Origin: Microcoleus sp. CAWBG506
GTDB taxonomy: Bacteria; Cyanobacteriota; Cyanobacteriia; Cyanobacteriales; Microcoleaceae
Assembly (NCBI GenBank): GCA_020883125.1
Contig: JAHREW010000043.1
Coordinates: forward strand, 1 to 56,349
Direction: 5' to 3'
DNA: 56,349 nucleotides
Under the pieces are notes generated by a model. It had not been told where the DNA came from. It saw only the letters and a list, made by a program, of their open reading frames with translations, and did no database searches. Positions 53,742 to 56,349 of this stretch are shown piece by piece. Numbering within the stretch: the first letter of the stretch is position 1; each line of letters begins with the position of its first letter. Made by a program: the position numbers and the translations under genes.

Positions 53742-56349
53742 ATGACTACTCAATTCAAATTGCCGGATGACTTAAAAGGTACCTTAGCCGAGGAGCAGTG
53801 GTGGCTGTTCAACACCGGGCAGAAAGTAAGAAATAATTCTCTTTCAAAAAAAGGTACTCCCGGCATCGATATCAACGTGTTGCCTCTATGGCCGCAGTAT
53901 ACGGGCAAAGGCATCACAGTCGGCGTCGTTGATAGTGGCGTCGATGGCAATCACGAAGATTTAAAACTTAACTTCAATGAATCACTGTCGCTGAAAAAGG
54001 AGTTAGGCGGGCCGTTTCCAGAGACCGCAGGCGATAATCACGGTACCGCTGTAGCTGGGATTATCGCAGCTAGGAAAAACAATCTCGGCACAGTGGGTGT
54101 TGCTTATGAAGCAACGATCGCTGGTTACAAATCCAAAAGTAAAGGTAGGCTTGTCAGTTTAAAAGCGCCCGTCGATGTTTCCAACAATAGCTGGGGATTT
54201 GACACCTTTAAGTTTGACAATTCCGAGGGTATTGCAGCCATCAAAACAGCCGTCACCGAAGGTCGCGGCGGGTTAGGCACTGTATTTGCTTGGGCTGGGG
54301 GAAACACTCGCGACGCCGTTAACCCAAACTTGTCAGCACAACAGCGGGGGAGAAATGTCAACTCAGGCGATTACGATAGCAGTCGCTACGTAATCGCCGT
54401 AGCTGCGATCGACAATAAGGGAGTTGTTACCTTCTACAGCAATCCAGGCGCGCCGCTTCTCGTCTCGGCCTTCGGCGACGGTGCTTCTTCTATCGCCACG
54501 GTTGATCGTACCGACAATGATGGCTACAACACACAGAAGAATGTCGGACCGTTAGATCCTTCAAATCCTTTACTAGCAGGTAAGTTATTCTACACAAATT
54601 TTGAAAGTCTCAACTACACCAACGACTTTAGCGGCACGTCGTCAGCGACGCCGATGGTGTCGGGGGTTGTCGCTTTAATGCTGCAAGCCAATCCCAAACT
54701 CGGCTACCGCGACGTTCAGGAAATTCTCGCTTACTCGGCCCGGAAAAATGACCCCGGCAATCAAGAAGTTACAAACAACCAATATAAATCTGGGACAATT
54801 CCCAAAGATACTTGGACATTTAACGGCGCTAAAAACTGGAACGGCGGCGGCCTCCACGTCAATCACGACTACGGCTTCGGGCTAGTGGATGCCACCGCAG
54901 CAGTGCGCTTGGCAGAAACTTGGCAATTGCGATCGGGAACTGACAAAAATGAAGCAGCAAAGGCGGCAAATGAGAAAGTTCAAATTGCCAATTTGACTCT
55001 GCCAGCAGTGGATATTCCCGACAATAACCCCGCAGGTATTAATCAAACTTTCAAGATTACTCAAGGGATTAACATTGACAAGCTTGAACTAGAGTTGAAT
55101 ATCGAGCACGGTCAATTTCAAGACTTAGTAGTTAAGCTGACTTCTCCCGACAAAACCGAGAGTGTAATTCTAGATCGTTTTCCTTACTTCACCGAGGTAG
55201 GTGACACAAAAGTGGACTACGGTTTCAAAGACACAACCACTAACTATATAACCTTTAACAAAGATAACACCTCTACCGTTAACTACTACACCTTCAGCAG
55301 CGCCCGCCACTGGGGAGAAACTGGCCTTGGTGATTGGACGCTGAACATTTCCGATAATAGCGCCACTGACGACCCTAAAAATCTAGGTCAAAAAGAAAAA
55401 AACAAAAACAATAGTGGCGTACTCAAAGGCGCAACTTTGCGGCTGTACGGCGACGACATCATTGATGACAACACCTACATCTACACCAACGAGTTCGCCA
55501 GTTTCACCGCTGCGGGCGACAGTCGCAAAACTCTCAACGACACCAACAACGGCAACGACATCATCAACACCGCAGCAATTACCGATGACGTTATCGTCAA
55601 CCTGACACCCGGTGGTTCAAGCAGCCGCCTCCCCGGCCGCGACGTGACAGGGCGTGACACACTCCCTGCTCAAACCCTCACCCTCACCTCCGACAACAAG
55701 AGCATCATCGAGAATGCCTTCACCGGCGACGGAAATGACTCGATCGTCGGTAATGAGGCACCCAACACCCTCTACGGCGGCCGCGGCAACGACACCCTCG
55801 TCGCCGTTGGTGCCGGCGACACCCTGATCGGTGGCGACACCCTGATCGGTGGCGACACCCTCTACGGTGGCAGCGACTCCCTCGTCGGTGGCACCGGAAA
55901 CACAACCTACATCCTCAATGCTAACAAAGCAGCCGGCAGCAAAATTGAGGCTAAAGGCGGCGCCGAAAATAATTTAATCCTCAATGGCGTCACCCTGACA
56001 AAAACCCTGGCAGCGGGGCAGAACGGGATTCTCAAAAAAGGAAACGACTTGCGGATTGACCTCAATGCCGATGGCGAGGTCAAAGAGAATGATGATTTGA
56101 CTATAGTAAACTTTTTCCTACCAGGTAGCGGTCGCTTCAAAAACGTCGGCAAGCTGCTTGGGAGTGACATTCTCGGCGTTCCCGCACCAACTCCAACAAC
56201 AAGTCCAAGTCCGACTCCGACAACAAGTCCGACTCCGACAACAAGTCCGACTCCGACAACAAGTCCGACTCCGACAACAAGTCCGACTCCGACAACCAGT
56301 CCGACTCCGACAACCAGTCCGACTCCGACAACCAGTCCGACTCCGACAA
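53742..56349 (+). CDS. Subtilase (S8) with P-domain, RTX-like repeats and PTPTTS linker, partial
   Basis: The frame from ATG 53742 (AGGGGG about ten bases upstream) is open to the right edge, 869 codons, no stop. Peptidase S8 domain with Asp64 (VVDSGVDG), His100 (DNHGTAVAG) and Ser300 ([12 protein letters not shown]). A proprotein-convertase P-domain follows (about 430-565), then RTX-like glycine-rich turns ([32 protein letters not shown]; about 660-725), and a Pro-Thr-Ser repeat from about residue 810 on. No signal peptide is seen at the N-terminus, which with RTX turns fits type I secretion. It is likely a calcium-dependent extracellular or cell-surface protease. The C-terminus is outside the window. 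Confidence 0.9.
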   Translation, partial: MTTQFKLPDDLKGTLAEEQWWLFNTGQKVRNNSLSKKGTPGIDINVLPLWPQYTGKGITVGVVDSGVDGNHEDLKLNFNESLSLKKELGGPFPETAGDNHGTAVAGIIAARKNNLGTVGVAYEATIAGYKSKSKGRLVSLKAPVDVSNNSWGFDTFKFDNSEGIAAIKTAVTEGRGGLGTVFAWAGGNTRDAVNPNLSAQQRGRNVNSGDYDSSRYVIAVAAIDNKGVVTFYSNPGAPLLVSAFGDGASSIATVDRTDNDGYNTQKNVGPLDPSNPLLAGKLFYTNFESLNYTNDFSGTSSATPMVSGVVALMLQANPKLGYRDVQEILAYSARKNDPGNQEVTNNQYKSGTIPKDTWTFNGAKNWNGGGLHVNHDYGFGLVDATAAVRLAETWQLRSGTDKNEAAKAANEKVQIANLTLPAVDIPDNNPAGINQTFKITQGINIDKLELELNIEHGQFQDLVVKLTSPDKTESVILDRFPYFTEVGDTKVDYGFKDTTTNYITFNKDNTSTVNYYTFSSARHWGETGLGDWTLNISDNSATDDPKNLGQKEKNKNNSGVLKGATLRLYGDDIIDDNTYIYTNEFASFTAAGDSRKTLNDTNNGNDIINTAAITDDVIVNLTPGGSSSRLPGRDVTGRDTLPAQTLTLTSDNKSIIENAFTGDGNDSIVGNEAPNTLYGGRGNDTLVAVGAGDTLIGGDTLIGGDTLYGGSDSLVGGTGNTTYILNANKAAGSKIEAKGGAENNLILNGVTLTKTLAAGQNGILKKGNDLRIDLNADGEVKENDDLTIVNFFLPGSGRFKNVGKLLGSDILGVPAPTPTTSPSPTPTTSPTPTTSPTPTTSPTPTTSPTPTTSPTPTTSPTPTTSPTPT
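56184..56349. repeat. Minisatellite encoding a Pro-Thr-Ser linker
   Basis: Tandem 18-bp units close to AGTCCGACTCCGACAACA, encoding SPTPTT, at least nine copies, running to the window edge. Units are almost identical, with ACAACA in the first copies and ACAACC in the later ones. Such arrays vary in length between strains and are hard to assemble. Confidence 0.9.

Noticed and set aside
55720..56349. Arg/His-rich and Ser-Glu-Ser-Asp repeat frames on the minus strand
   Set aside because: They are antisense shadows of the RTX-like turns and the PTPTTS minisatellite of the subtilase.

Overview
The window comes from a filamentous cyanobacterium, most likely of the Oscillatoria/Microcoleus/Kamptonema/Tychonema group. 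The signs are abundant GCGATCGC (HIP1) words, a cyanobacterial NdhD1, a DUF6887/DUF6888-like pair, heptanucleotide tandem repeats, and above all a complete anatoxin-a (ana) biosynthetic locus. No rRNA, tRNA or CRISPR array was seen. All calls come from reading the sequence and recalling family motifs; no database search was run.

Layout. (1) 1-5.9 kb: a small accessory region with an unrecognised reading frame, a DUF6888/DUF6887-like pair, and DNA phosphorothioation (Dnd) genes. Two DGQHR/DndB-type proteins are divergent from dndC, with no dndD or dndE beside them. (2) 5.9-15.3 kb: chromosomal-type genes, namely ndhD1, a STAND/NB-ARC regulator, a DUF1361 membrane protein, a CHASE-PAS-PAS-GAF histidine kinase and tldD. 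(3) 15.3-45.6 kb: the anatoxin island, bounded on the tldD side by a decayed IS200/IS605 tnpB and on the bioF side by an internally deleted IS with long terminal inverted repeats. (4) 45.6-56.3 kb: a small conserved protein, bioF, a DHH phosphoesterase, a glycosyltransferase, a ClC-CBS-USP chloride transporter, and a secreted-type subtilase with P-domain and RTX-like repeats that runs off the right edge.

The ana locus reads leftward as anaB-anaC-anaD-anaE-anaF-anaG-anaK, behind a good sigma70-like promoter. It is followed by a truncated amino-acid permease, anaJ, and, after a short patch of rightward and unrelated genes, anaA and anaI. Proline is activated by AnaC, carried on AnaD and oxidised by AnaB. 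It is extended by the AnaE, AnaF and AnaG polyketide synthases, cyclised by AnaJ, and the product is probably exported by AnaI. Two features predict the product: AnaG is a minimal KS-AT-ACP module with no room for a C-methyltransferase, and a Rossmann-fold AnaK is present. Together they suggest anatoxin-a/dihydroanatoxin-a rather than homoanatoxin-a. In this sequence anaJ carries an apparent frameshift, so either the toxin pathway is broken or the assembly has a one-base error.

The most novel-looking material is structural. Three ~120-bp elements share GGGTGCATC/GATGCTCCC ends; one has a perfect 9-bp target duplication that contains the ndhD1 stop codon, and the central segment is inverted between two copies. 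A 91-bp palindromic MITE sits inside tnpB with a TA duplication. Fragments of a second anaJ-like gene flank a truncated permease. The start of anaG is duplicated as a coupled 27-codon leader.
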